Below, piece after piece: positions 1 through 8,800 of a DNA stretch of 64,000 nucleotides. The notes beneath the pieces were generated by a model. That model was not told the DNA's origin and did not search any database. It was given only the letters and a program-made list of their open reading frames with translations. The DNA comes from Spartobacteria bacterium (GTDB lineage: Bacteria > Verrucomicrobiota > Verrucomicrobiia > Chthoniobacterales > UBA6821): positions 1 to 64,000 of the forward strand of contig CANKWU010000010.1 of assembly GCA_947487385.1 (NCBI GenBank). The letters are read 5' to 3'. Both the position numbers and the translations under genes were made by a program. Position 1 is the stretch's first letter, and the number at the start of each line of letters is the position of its first letter.

Positions 1-17
1 GAGGCCAGGCAAGCAAC

Positions 18-92
18 CGCAGAGGCGCCTTAGAACTCGGTCATTTTCAACTCACCTCTTCACTTTCTCAGAGCCTCTGCGCCTCTACGGGA
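18..92. repeat. Imperfect palindromic intergenic repeat (left arm near window edge)
   Basis: ccgcagaggcgcc pairs with gcctctgcgcctctacgg; same architecture as the repeats at 930, 32968 and 43264. Confidence 0.45.
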
Positions 93-103
93 AATATTTC
101 GAG

Positions 104-907
104 GTGCTGGTCAGACGCATGAAGCCGAGTTTTTTGTCATTCATCATCGAGCCAGCAGGTAGAAAAGCCCCTGTTTGGATGCGCGTGATGTGGATACTTT
201 TGCTGGCAACCCTCCTCTGCGTTGGCGTGATGAGTTGGGCTGCCGGTTTCTCCCGGGGCTCCTGGGAATCGGTCTGGAAATACCGGGATGTCTTCTGGAA
301 GGGGTGGTTCCTGACGATCGTCATTTCCCTACTCTCGCTCTGCTTGAGCACGCTGATAGGTATTGTTGCAGCACTTGCCCGACGCTCACGCATTTTGCCC
401 CTGCGGTCCGCAGCGCTCATTTATATCGATGTGGTGCGGGGCACGCCTCTCCTTGTCCTGATCCTTTTTCTCTACTACGTGGTCGCCAACAGCATGGGAC
501 TTCAGGACCGGTTAGTCGCCGGGATCCTGATCCTCTCCCTGTTCGGCGGGGCCTATCTGGCCGAGATGATCCGTGCCGGGATCGAGTCCATTCCCGCTTC
601 TCAGCTGGAGTCGGCGCGGGCCATCGGATTCACCCCGTGGCAGACCTACCGGATCGTGATTGTTCCACAGGCTCTCCGGCAGATCCTCCCCCCGCTGACT
701 GGGCAGTTCGCCTCGCTGATCAAGGACTCTTCTCTCCTCTCAATTATCGCGATCGGTGAGTTCACGCTCGCCGCCCAGCAGGTAAACTCGGCCACCTACC
801 GGACCCTTGAGAGCTATCTCCCGTTAGCGCTCGGTTATCTGGCCCTGACACTTCCGATCTCCCTCCTCTCCAAGTTTCTGGAACAGCGTCTGAGCTATGA
901 ATCCTAA
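104..907 (+). CDS. Amino-acid ABC transporter permease (HisM/GlnP-like)
   Basis: Multi-TM; EAA-type motif GIESIPASQLESARAIGFTPWQTYRIVIVPQALRQILPPLTGQF; start may be 119. Confidence 0.9.
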   Translation: MLVRRMKPSFLSFIIEPAGRKAPVWMRVMWILLLATLLCVGVMSWAAGFSRGSWESVWKYRDVFWKGWFLTIVISLLSLCLSTLIGIVAALARRSRILPLRSAALIYIDVVRGTPLLVLILFLYYVVANSMGLQDRLVAGILILSLFGGAYLAEMIRAGIESIPASQLESARAIGFTPWQTYRIVIVPQALRQILPPLTGQFASLIKDSSLLSIIAIGEFTLAAQQVNSATYRTLESYLPLALGYLALTLPISLLSKFLEQRLSYES

Positions 908-929
908 ACTATCGCAGATGAATTTGAGT

Positions 930-1053
930 CATGGCCACAAGATGCACAGAATGCACAGGGAATGGAGAAATCCGAAGAGGCGCTCCCAGCAGAGATGCAT
1001 GGTTTCGATGGAGATTTCCCCTCTTGTGCCCTTTGTGCTCTTTGTGGCTACAC
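930..1053. repeat. Imperfect palindromic repeat inside the ABC transporter operon
   Basis: Left arm atggccacaagatgcacagaatgcacaggg; right arm ccctcttgtgccctttgtgctctttgtggctacacc. Confidence 0.7.
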
Positions 1054-1076
1054 CTTTACTAAAAGTGCTCTAAGCA

Positions 1077-1826
1077 ATGAATCTAACCGTTCACGGTCTT
1101 TCCAAATCATTTGGCTCTGGAGTTGAACAGCGTACCGTGCTCAACGACCTCTGCCTGAGCGTGGAGTTTCCCCATGTGCTCACTCTGCTGGGGCCTAGCG
1201 GGAGCGGAAAGTCGACCCTTCTCCGCATCATCGCCGGCTTGGAACGGCCCGATGCGGGATCGTTAATTCTGAATGGAGAAGCGGCACCCCTTTGCGAAAA
1301 AGAGCCTGTGCTTCGGGACTACCGCCGCAAGCTCGGCGTCGTCTTCCAGGCCTTCAATCTCTTTCCCCACATGACGGCATTCCAGAACGTGATGGTTCCC
1401 TTGACACAAGTCCACGGTCTTGATGAGCAGGAGGCCACTCATCGAACCCTGGAAGTGATGGAGCGTCTTGGCATGGCGGAACATGGGAAGAAATTTCCAG
1501 CTCAGCTTTCCGGGGGTCAGCGGCAGAGGATCGCGATCGCCCGTGCGCTGGCATCCAAGGCCCGATTCCTTCTCTTTGACGAGCCGACATCCTCCCTTGA
1601 TCCTGAGATGACCGCCGAGGTCTTGATGCTCATCGCCGAGTTGAAGGATGACGGGACTCCCATGCTGCTGGTCACCCACGAGATGGGATTTGCACGCAAG
1701 ATCGCCGATCAGGTGGCTTTCCTCGCCGAGGGCCGCGTTATGGAGCAGGGACCGGCGGGAGAGTTCTTTAACAATCCTCAGTCCCTTGCGGCTCAACGCT
1801 TCCTGGCCAAGGTGCTGGCGTATTAG
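1077..1826 (+). CDS. Amino-acid ABC transporter ATP-binding protein (GlnQ-like)
   Basis: Walker A GPSGSGKST, signature LSGGQRQRIAIARAL, Walker B LLFDEPTSSLDPE. Confidence 0.93.
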   Translation: MNLTVHGLSKSFGSGVEQRTVLNDLCLSVEFPHVLTLLGPSGSGKSTLLRIIAGLERPDAGSLILNGEAAPLCEKEPVLRDYRRKLGVVFQAFNLFPHMTAFQNVMVPLTQVHGLDEQEATHRTLEVMERLGMAEHGKKFPAQLSGGQRQRIAIARALASKARFLLFDEPTSSLDPEMTAEVLMLIAELKDDGTPMLLVTHEMGFARKIADQVAFLAEGRVMEQGPAGEFFNNPQSLAAQRFLAKVLAY

Positions 1827-1864
1827 ACCGCAATTATCCCCCGGAGAAATATTGATCACTCCAT

Positions 1865-2263
1865 TCAGCGAGTCTCACGTTGGTGTCGCGGGAGATGATC
1901 AGCAGTTTCAAACCATGGAAGCTTGTCGCAAATCCAATTGTGATCCACCGGTGCCAGTTGTGCTGCTTGATCTAAGCCACAGGTCGTGATCTCGAACTGA
2001 TTCGGAATGGAGGGATCGTAAAAGGTGATCGGGGACCCGCATTGTGGACAGAACGTCCGTTGACGTCCGGCGAATTCGAGAAGACGAGGCTCGCTCCCCT
2101 CAAATGTTAACGAGGTGTGACCGGCACCGGGAAAAAACGTCCATGCCATGACCGGGGAACCGCTGGCTTTCCGGCAATCCTCGCAATGGCAGAGTGTCGT
2201 TCCTGTTGGTTCCGAATCGATACTATAACGGATCGCACCGCAAAGGCATCCTCCAGTCATCAT
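1865..2263 (-). CDS. GFA-family (glutathione-dependent formaldehyde-activating-like) zinc protein
   Basis: MMTGGCLCGAIRYSI...LCHCEDCRKASGSP...FCPQCGSPI; start overlaps the preceding gene's stop. Confidence 0.85.
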   Translation of the reverse strand: MMTGGCLCGAIRYSIDSEPTGTTLCHCEDCRKASGSPVMAWTFFPGAGHTSLTFEGSEPRLLEFAGRQRTFCPQCGSPITFYDPSIPNQFEITTCGLDQAAQLAPVDHNWICDKLPWFETADHLPRHQRETR

Positions 2264-3117
2264 AAGTCTGTCGAAGCAAATCCCCCTCCGTGAAACTCTT
2301 GTTTCATCAACCTTCCTGTCCAGACATTGAGTTCCCAAAGATCTGCAATCGGGGCCTGCGTGTAGGGGTCGACCTGAAGATAGCCATCGGGTCCGAACTC
2401 GGGGGTCATCGTCACCAGGTCAAAACCCCTCCTTCTCTGTCCTTCCCAGAGCACTTTCCACCAGCGCAGATGTGCTTCGACGACACTGGAGTACATGGGC
2501 GCTCGCGGGTCAGGAACTTGAGCCCCCTGATCGTATCCAATGCGTGGTTGAATGTGAAGGACCCGCTCCGCACAGAGGTTCAGGACCTCGGGTAACTCGT
2601 TTAGTACAAGGCGCTCACAGACATTGCACCAATGACTGAAGTCAATGGTCAGCTCGATCGGGGGAACCTCGGCTAGGAGGTTCTTGGTGATCATCGGATG
2701 AAAGAGGCTGCGGCTGCGATGGGTTTCAAAGCCGACTCTGACACCGTAGCTTTGGGAAATCTCCCAAGCCTTTGTCAAAAATTCCACGCTTTGGCTAAAT
2801 TCCCAAAGGTCACTCCCCGCCATGCTACTAAAGAAAAGAGGCTTTGCCTTGAGGCTGTCGGCCAGGATCCGCTCGAAGGCCTCCAAGTGCTGGACCACAG
2901 TGCTTCCCGGATCAGGAACAGCAAACCCCGTTGTCGAGATCTCAGCGATATAGAGGAGCTTTCGGGAGTCAATTGCCTCCAGAAAGTTAATTCGTTTTTC
3001 AGGATCAGTGGGAAAGGGCCCTTCGAAGCCATGGAAGCCAGCTTCCACGGTTAGGTCTGCGGCTGGGGCATAGGAGCCGGAGTGCCCCCAGAGTGTTTTG
3101 AAGAGTTTTAGTTTCAT
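2260..3117 (-). CDS. Sugar phosphate isomerase/epimerase-like TIM-barrel protein
   Basis: Protein pattern (GFETHRSRSLFHP, ELTIDFSHWCNVCERL) typical of AP-endonuclease-2/xylose isomerase-like TIM barrels. Confidence 0.75.
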   Translation of the reverse strand: MKLKLFKTLWGHSGSYAPAADLTVEAGFHGFEGPFPTDPEKRINFLEAIDSRKLLYIAEISTTGFAVPDPGSTVVQHLEAFERILADSLKAKPLFFSSMAGSDLWEFSQSVEFLTKAWEISQSYGVRVGFETHRSRSLFHPMITKNLLAEVPPIELTIDFSHWCNVCERLVLNELPEVLNLCAERVLHIQPRIGYDQGAQVPDPRAPMYSSVVEAHLRWWKVLWEGQRRRGFDLVTMTPEFGPDGYLQVDPYTQAPIADLWELNVWTGRLMKQEFHGGGFASTDL

Positions 3118-3123
3118 AAAGAT

Positions 3124-3831
3124 TTAGTCACTGGAAGCAAGCCTGAAGCCGACATTGTCCCGACGAGCAGGCTCAGGCATCCGGTCACGCCACGAGCAGC
3201 GGAGGAGTCGCGGGAGATAGTCCCAAGCCCCTCCCCTGAGAACCCTGGGCAACGTCTCATTCCTATTCCCTGACAATTCCCAAGCTGAACCATCGTCAGC
3301 AGCGCAGGAATAGTCGGGCTGCCATGCATCCTGCACCCACTCACAGACATTCCCTATCATATCGCAAAGACCGAGGGCGTTCGGCGGATAGGAACTGACA
3401 GCAGAACGTTGCCCCGGACCCACTTTGTCACCCTGCTCTGTGTAGAAATAATTCGCCTGCTCCGGGGTGAGAGTTGTGCCCCAGGGATAAGGAGTCTGGG
3501 AACCAGCCCGCGCAGCAAACTCCCACTCAGCTTCAGTTGGAAGTCGGAATTCACGTCCACTGTGTTCACTCAGCCAGCCACAGTAAGCAGAGGCCTCGTT
3601 CCAGCTCACCATGGTGGCAGGCCATTCCTCAGGAAGTCCCGTCTCATGTTCGGGGCAAAAAAGACGAAACTCTCCGATCGTCACAGGAGTCTTGCCCATT
3701 AGAAAAGGGGCAACACTCACCAGATGCCGCGGACGTTCCGTATCATCAGCAAACTTGTCCTCTTCGTTTTCACCCATCAAGAAGCTGCCTCCCGGAACAG
3801 ATATTAATTCCGGAACAGGTGCCACGCTCAT
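3124..3831 (-). CDS. SUMF1/formylglycine-generating-enzyme-family protein (copy A)
   Basis: ISVPGGSFLMGENEED...EFRLPTEAEWEFAARAG...GLCDMIGNVCEWVQD...VLRGGAWDYLPRLLRCSWRDR...NVGFRLA; internal start overlaps Rieske stop. Confidence 0.85.
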   Translation of the reverse strand: MSVAPVPELISVPGGSFLMGENEEDKFADDTERPRHLVSVAPFLMGKTPVTIGEFRLFCPEHETGLPEEWPATMVSWNEASAYCGWLSEHSGREFRLPTEAEWEFAARAGSQTPYPWGTTLTPEQANYFYTEQGDKVGPGQRSAVSSYPPNALGLCDMIGNVCEWVQDAWQPDYSCAADDGSAWELSGNRNETLPRVLRGGAWDYLPRLLRCSWRDRMPEPARRDNVGFRLASSD

Positions 3832-5168
3832 TTTTGTGAAGGAGCAACTGGTCTGTCCATGCAGGGATAAGTGCCGCGCGCACGAGCTGCCAGATAGCGC
3901 TGGATCAGCCAGATAGGCATCTCGAGATGGCTTAGGCGTCCCCGCTGGTAGCCGGTCGCGTAGAATCCCCGCTGTACCGCGGTGCAAACCTCCATGTCTT
4001 CGAGATGAAAATCGATGAGCATCTTTTCCGCAACGGCGAGTTTCTCGGGATACTTGGGATCGGCTAGCGCCGTGTCATTGAGCAGGAGGCTTGTGACCAG
4101 GCGGCTTTTAGAAGGAGAAATAGGCTCTATTCTGTACCAAAAGAGACGATCGGGGCCTGTGAAGGTTAGGAAACTCGGATAGCCAAGGTAGACAGCCATC
4201 TGGTGGTAATGCTCCTGATCAAGTGTTGGGATCGGGGGAAAATCGTTTTCTGAAGATGTCGGAATCGATTCCTTGTAGGGAAGATTTACCCTCATGGAGT
4301 GACTGCGTTCCTGCTCCGTCCAAGTTCCCTTAGCCGGCATGGTCAGCTGTAGCGTTTTGCAATGAGCTCCCAGATGGTGGTACGACTCCATAAAGTTCTC
4401 CACAAGCACCTTCCAATTGAAGTCACATTCCCAGGTCTTTTCGACGACAACTTTCATGTTAGCGGCCTCCCATCCGGCAAGGTCATGCCCCAACTCTCCA
4501 TACTGAGCAGCAACCGATGCTGCATCACCTGAGAGATTCAAGAATACAAAGCCATTCCATACCTCGCATCGGAATGATTTAAGGGCCGTTTCTTCCCTGC
4601 AAAACCCCTCTGCCTTGTGCATCTCGGGACATCCTTTGAGCGTTCCATCTAATTCAAAACTCCAGTGATGATAGGGACAAAGAAAGAGTCGCGTGTGGCC
4701 GCACTCCCTTCCCATCCTTCGGTCGGCTGGGCCATGTCCGTCATAGCCGAAACCGGGTGGCATGATGTCCATGGCACGATGGGGGCAAACGCGAGAAAGA
4801 ATTCTTATTTCACCATCCTTTCCATGCACGATGATCAGTGGCTCGCCGAGGGTATCCAGATTGATGAAGTCTCCCGGATTCGGAATCTGTGATCGATGCG
4901 CTAAGCAGATCCAGCCGGCTCCAAGCACATTCTCTACCTCCCAATCGAGCATCTCCTTGCTCGTGTAAGCCTCAGAAGGAAGAGTCCGTGCCTCCGCGAG
5001 GGGAAAGTCGGCTGTCTTCTGAATTTCGCTCAGGAGCGCCGCGAGAGAAACATCCTTATTGTCGCGACGATACTCATCCTTCGGTGCGCCAACCCCGTTT
5101 CTACCGGTAAATGGCGATTCCCCATCCTTTACCGTGGCCTCGTCAAAATGTGTTGCGGATGTGTCCAT
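3828..5168 (-). CDS. Rieske non-heme iron oxygenase, alpha subunit
   Basis: Rieske motifs CPHRAMD and CPYHHW (unusually long spacer); catalytic-domain motif NWKVLVENFMESYHHLGAH. Confidence 0.9.
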   Translation of the reverse strand: MDTSATHFDEATVKDGESPFTGRNGVGAPKDEYRRDNKDVSLAALLSEIQKTADFPLAEARTLPSEAYTSKEMLDWEVENVLGAGWICLAHRSQIPNPGDFINLDTLGEPLIIVHGKDGEIRILSRVCPHRAMDIMPPGFGYDGHGPADRRMGRECGHTRLFLCPYHHWSFELDGTLKGCPEMHKAEGFCREETALKSFRCEVWNGFVFLNLSGDAASVAAQYGELGHDLAGWEAANMKVVVEKTWECDFNWKVLVENFMESYHHLGAHCKTLQLTMPAKGTWTEQERSHSMRVNLPYKESIPTSSENDFPPIPTLDQEHYHQMAVYLGYPSFLTFTGPDRLFWYRIEPISPSKSRLVTSLLLNDTALADPKYPEKLAVAEKMLIDFHLEDMEVCTAVQRGFYATGYQRGRLSHLEMPIWLIQRYLAARARGTYPCMDRPVAPSQK

Positions 5169-5256
5169 GAGTATTTTTTTTGGGTTGGTGTTGGATTCTG
5201 AATTTCTAATTTAGAGATTCGTGCAAATCCCAGGATTGCGCCATAGGAAGAACTTC

Positions 5257-5991
5257 CTAAAGTGAGGAAAGAACGGCCTCGCAACGGTTATTAACTCCCA
5301 GTTTCTGGTAAATCCGCTCGAGGTGGTTCTTTACGGTATGGTGGCTGATTCCTAGAATAATCCCGATCTCCTCATTCGTTTTGCCTTGTCCGAGCCAATG
5401 AAAGACCCCTCGCTCTCTAGGGCTTAGATTCTCCAGGGGTTCATGTCCGATGGGCATTGTGCGGGAATGACTGAGGCTATCGCGACCCGGGCGAATGGTG
5501 ATTGGAGGACGGGATGTCTCCCTGAAATCGATGCCGACGGCGCCGTAAAAAAGTCCTTCAATGAGGATTGGAGAAATATCTGTTGTGATCCATTCAATGA
5601 CTGAACCGAAAGGGTAATAAGCAGGCTCAAGACGGCATGTGACACGACGCAGTTTCGGAATCAAATACCAGTGTCCCTCCTCCGGAGTCTCGTAACAAAT
5701 TGCTGGAATAAGCATGGGAGAACCCTCGGCCCGGTGCCAGCTGTGAATAAAGCGTCCAGTTGAATCATGTCCAATTGTATTGGCATATTCAACATCTCGC
5801 CCATCAAGCGCATCCGGCTCCCAAACCGTCCAAGCACAGAGAATCCTGGGATGAGCTTCCAAAAAACCAAGAAGCATCTCCGAGTAAACTCGCCGGTCCC
5901 GGATCCCCGCGCTATGGAGGCCTAGGATAACGTCGGCAAGTTTCTTGACAAGAAGCTGTTTCCCGAGAATTTCCCTAGAAGAAACGGGCAT
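5257..5991 (-). CDS. Cache-like sensor domain - LuxR-type HTH regulator (copy A)
   Basis: N-terminal Cache-like region ([11 protein letters not shown]...GAVGIDF); C-terminal [53 protein letters not shown]. Confidence 0.8.
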   Translation of the reverse strand: MPVSSREILGKQLLVKKLADVILGLHSAGIRDRRVYSEMLLGFLEAHPRILCAWTVWEPDALDGRDVEYANTIGHDSTGRFIHSWHRAEGSPMLIPAICYETPEEGHWYLIPKLRRVTCRLEPAYYPFGSVIEWITTDISPILIEGLFYGAVGIDFRETSRPPITIRPGRDSLSHSRTMPIGHEPLENLSPRERGVFHWLGQGKTNEEIGIILGISHHTVKNHLERIYQKLGVNNRCEAVLSSL

Positions 5992-7339
5992 ATCGATCGA
6001 CCTCCCACTGACTCACCGTCTGGTGGTATTCGCGCCATTCCTCCGACTTGTAGTGGACAAACTCGTCACGGAGCCCCTTGCCCAAGGTTTTCTCAACAAA
6101 GGGATCGGCAGCGAATGCCTTCACGGCTTCGTCTAGGGTGCGTGGTAGTTCACTAATGCCTCGGGCCTTGAGCTCGGCAGCAGAAAGTTCGTAGAGATTT
6201 TCCTCCTGGGCGATGCCGGGATCTAGGTTTTCACGAATTCCTTCAAGACCAGCAGCAAGAGCCAGAGTGGCGGCGAGATAAGGATTGCAGGCACCATCAG
6301 CATTGCGAGATTCGCAACGTCCCCCCCCCATCGGAACGCGAACCGAATTGGTTCGGTTATTTCGACCATAGGAGTTGAAAACGGGCGCCCAAGAATAATA
6401 GGACATAAGACCTCGGCGCACTAGGCGCTTATAACTATTCACGGTAGGGGCAAATGCGGCGCAAAGCGCGGGACCATGTTTGAGGATGCCGGCAATGAAC
6501 TGGTAGCAGAGCGGAGAGATACCTAGACCCCGAGGATCCTTCTCAATAGGGCACTCGAAGAGATTTTCCCCGGTGGAAAGGTCTCCTAGCGACATATTGA
6601 AATGAGCTCCCGTGCCGGTTTTGTCTGCAAACGGTTTCGGCATGAAGGTTGCAAGCAGTCCCTCCTCGGCGGCATAATGCTTTGCCATAAAACGGAAGAA
6701 AACATAGCGATCACACATCGTCAGCGCATCACTGTATTTGAAATCAAACTCAAACTGGGAGTGCCCATCCTCGTGATCGAGGGAGTAAAGATCCCATCCG
6801 AGCGAATCGATAGCCGTGCTCATCTTGTCGAGCCAGGGATAACGATCAAGGAACCGTTTTACATCATAGGCGGCCTTGGCAAGGTTGTCGTCCTCATTGG
6901 GAACATCCAGCCCTCCTTTTTCGTTGAGCCGCACCACATAGACTTCCCCCTCGATGCCGAGATTAAATCCGAAGCCCATCGCCTTTGCTTCGGCGAGTTG
7001 TTTTTTTAGTGATACGCGGGTACTGAGTTCGTAGGGCTCTCCATGGAAGGTATTGTCTGCGGGAAACCAGCCGACTTCGGGGTTCCACGGAAGTTGAAAC
7101 CCGCGTTCCAGATCGGGCAAGGAGGCAATCTCATCGTCGTTGGGGCCCTGACCCAGACCATCCAAGGCATAGCCGGTGTAGAGTTCCGAGCCGCCTGCAA
7201 ATTTTTCGAAGTGACTGATCGGAACAACCTTTCCCTTCGGGATGCCATGAATATCAGGATAGGCACCGATGCAGTATTTGACGCCTTTGGCAGCGAATGC
7301 CTTGCCGAGTTCGTTGATGGATGGGTCGGATGTTTTCAT
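5975..7339 (-). CDS. Type III glutamine synthetase / GlnT-family ligase (copy 1)
   Basis: [54 protein letters not shown]; 454 aa. Confidence 0.9.
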   Translation of the reverse strand: MKTSDPSINELGKAFAAKGVKYCIGAYPDIHGIPKGKVVPISHFEKFAGGSELYTGYALDGLGQGPNDDEIASLPDLERGFQLPWNPEVGWFPADNTFHGEPYELSTRVSLKKQLAEAKAMGFGFNLGIEGEVYVVRLNEKGGLDVPNEDDNLAKAAYDVKRFLDRYPWLDKMSTAIDSLGWDLYSLDHEDGHSQFEFDFKYSDALTMCDRYVFFRFMAKHYAAEEGLLATFMPKPFADKTGTGAHFNMSLGDLSTGENLFECPIEKDPRGLGISPLCYQFIAGILKHGPALCAAFAPTVNSYKRLVRRGLMSYYSWAPVFNSYGRNNRTNSVRVPMGGGRCESRNADGACNPYLAATLALAAGLEGIRENLDPGIAQEENLYELSAAELKARGISELPRTLDEAVKAFAADPFVEKTLGKGLRDEFVHYKSEEWREYHQTVSQWEVDRYARFF

Positions 7340-7513
7340 AATATTTGGAGTTGATACATGGCTTTGTAGTGGAAGAAGAGGTGCTGCCTTTGCGCACGTT
7401 CAATGCTATAAATAATAAATTAGTCCTTGATGGGAATTCCGCTATAGGTAGGTCTCCCCATACGCAGAGCACCCAACAGGGTCTCCGATAGGAACCCCCC
7501 CGATCTCCTCAGC

Positions 7514-8212
7514 TCAGCGCTTACCAAGTACTGCGCAGGAGACATGAAATCCGACATTGTCACGTCGTATCGTCTGCCCAAGAAGATCCCGCCAACTGTT
7601 CCGAAGGAGTCTGGGTAGGTAGTCCCAGGCTCCTTCCCTCAGCACGCGAAGAGCACTCTGCCTTCCAGACTCCCAACTCTCCCCCTCCACGGGAGCACGC
7701 TCCAGCGTTGGATGCCAAGAATCGGAAACCCACTCGCAGACATTTCCTGCCATATCATACAACCCGAAGGCATTTGCATGATAGGAACCCACTGCGGTAC
7801 GGCACCCAGGCTCAACTCGATTACCCTGCTCGTCATAGTAATAATTGGCGTCGGACGGCGTGATCGTGTCGCCGCAGGGAAAGGGGTTCCTGCTTCCGGC
7901 CGCACAGGCATACTCCCATTCCGCCTCCAAGGGGAGAAGGTAGTAATGCACGGTGCGATCCGAAATCCAGTTGCAATAATCTACTGCATCTTCCCAACTG
8001 ACTCCAGCGACCGGCAGATTCTCTTCCCCATCTGGAACAGGCGATCCATTAAAGACCGAGAATTCATGGACCGTAACATGATGGCGTCCGAACGAGAGTG
8101 GATGCCTCGGCCTCTCGGTGTCATTAGCGAACTTAGAGGGATAATCCTGCCCATCACTCCAAATTCGCCCCAGTTTCCACGGAAACATTAGCTCCCCTGC
8201 TGTAGGAATCAT
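7514..8212 (-). CDS. SUMF1-family protein (copy B), diverged
   Basis: LLPLEAEWEYACAAGSRNPFPCGD...GLYDMAGNVCEWVSDSWHP...VLREGAWDYLPRLLRNSWRDL...NVGFHV; paralog of 3124..3831 with altered N-terminus. Confidence 0.75.
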   Translation of the reverse strand: MIPTAGELMFPWKLGRIWSDGQDYPSKFANDTERPRHPLSFGRHHVTVHEFSVFNGSPVPDGEENLPVAGVSWEDAVDYCNWISDRTVHYYLLPLEAEWEYACAAGSRNPFPCGDTITPSDANYYYDEQGNRVEPGCRTAVGSYHANAFGLYDMAGNVCEWVSDSWHPTLERAPVEGESWESGRQSALRVLREGAWDYLPRLLRNSWRDLLGQTIRRDNVGFHVSCAVLGKR

Positions 8213-8365
8213 ACAGGAATGGGGCCAATACGTCCCAACTGATCCAGAGCCAAAAGCAAATGATGACCAAGGAAATCATGGCTAGAAGGGGAACGACGAG
8301 CCACCACAGTAGGAAAATAGCTTCCGCAATTAAAGTCTATGGCTCCTGAAGTAAAAATCAAGATC

Positions 8366-8800
8366 ACGGCGGCGGCGGAGCTTTCAGCACTCCATCCAGC
8401 TCGAATGTCCAGGCATGGTAAGGGTACATCAGAATGCGTGTGTGCCCGCAAGACGAAGACCTGTCCCTGAATACTGCAGGACCGTATGCATTGTGACCGA
8501 ACCCGGAGGCATCATGTCCATGGCTCGGTGTGGGTAGATCTGAGCAAGCGTCCGGGCAACGCCATCCTTTCCATGGATCACAATGACGGGCTCGCCGAAA
8601 AGGTCGATATTCACGAAATCGCCTGGCTTTGGGAGTTAAGAGATGTGTCCCACACAGAACCAATCCTTGCGCAGGATGTTTTCGACCTCCCAGTCGATGA
8701 GGGCGTCGTTGGAATAGGCCTCGGCGGGAAACGCGACCGACCTTTCGACAGGCAAGTCATGTATACGACTGATTTCTCTGAGTATTTTCCTCAAGACTTA
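8366..8800 (-). pseudogene. Truncated, frameshifted Rieske oxygenase (copy B)
   Basis: EAYSNDALIDWEVENILRKDWFCVGHISQLPKPGDFVNIDLFGEPVIVIHGKDGVARTLAQIYPHRAMDMMPPG then, after a frameshift, GFGHNAYGPAVFRDRSSSCGHTRILMYPYHAWTFELDG; colinear with 3828..5168. Confidence 0.85.

Noticed and set aside
3124-3831. SUMF1 copy A as a true formylglycine-generating (sulfatase-activating) enzyme
   Set aside because: The C-terminal segment lacks the paired catalytic cysteines expected for FGE, and no sulfatase gene is in the window.
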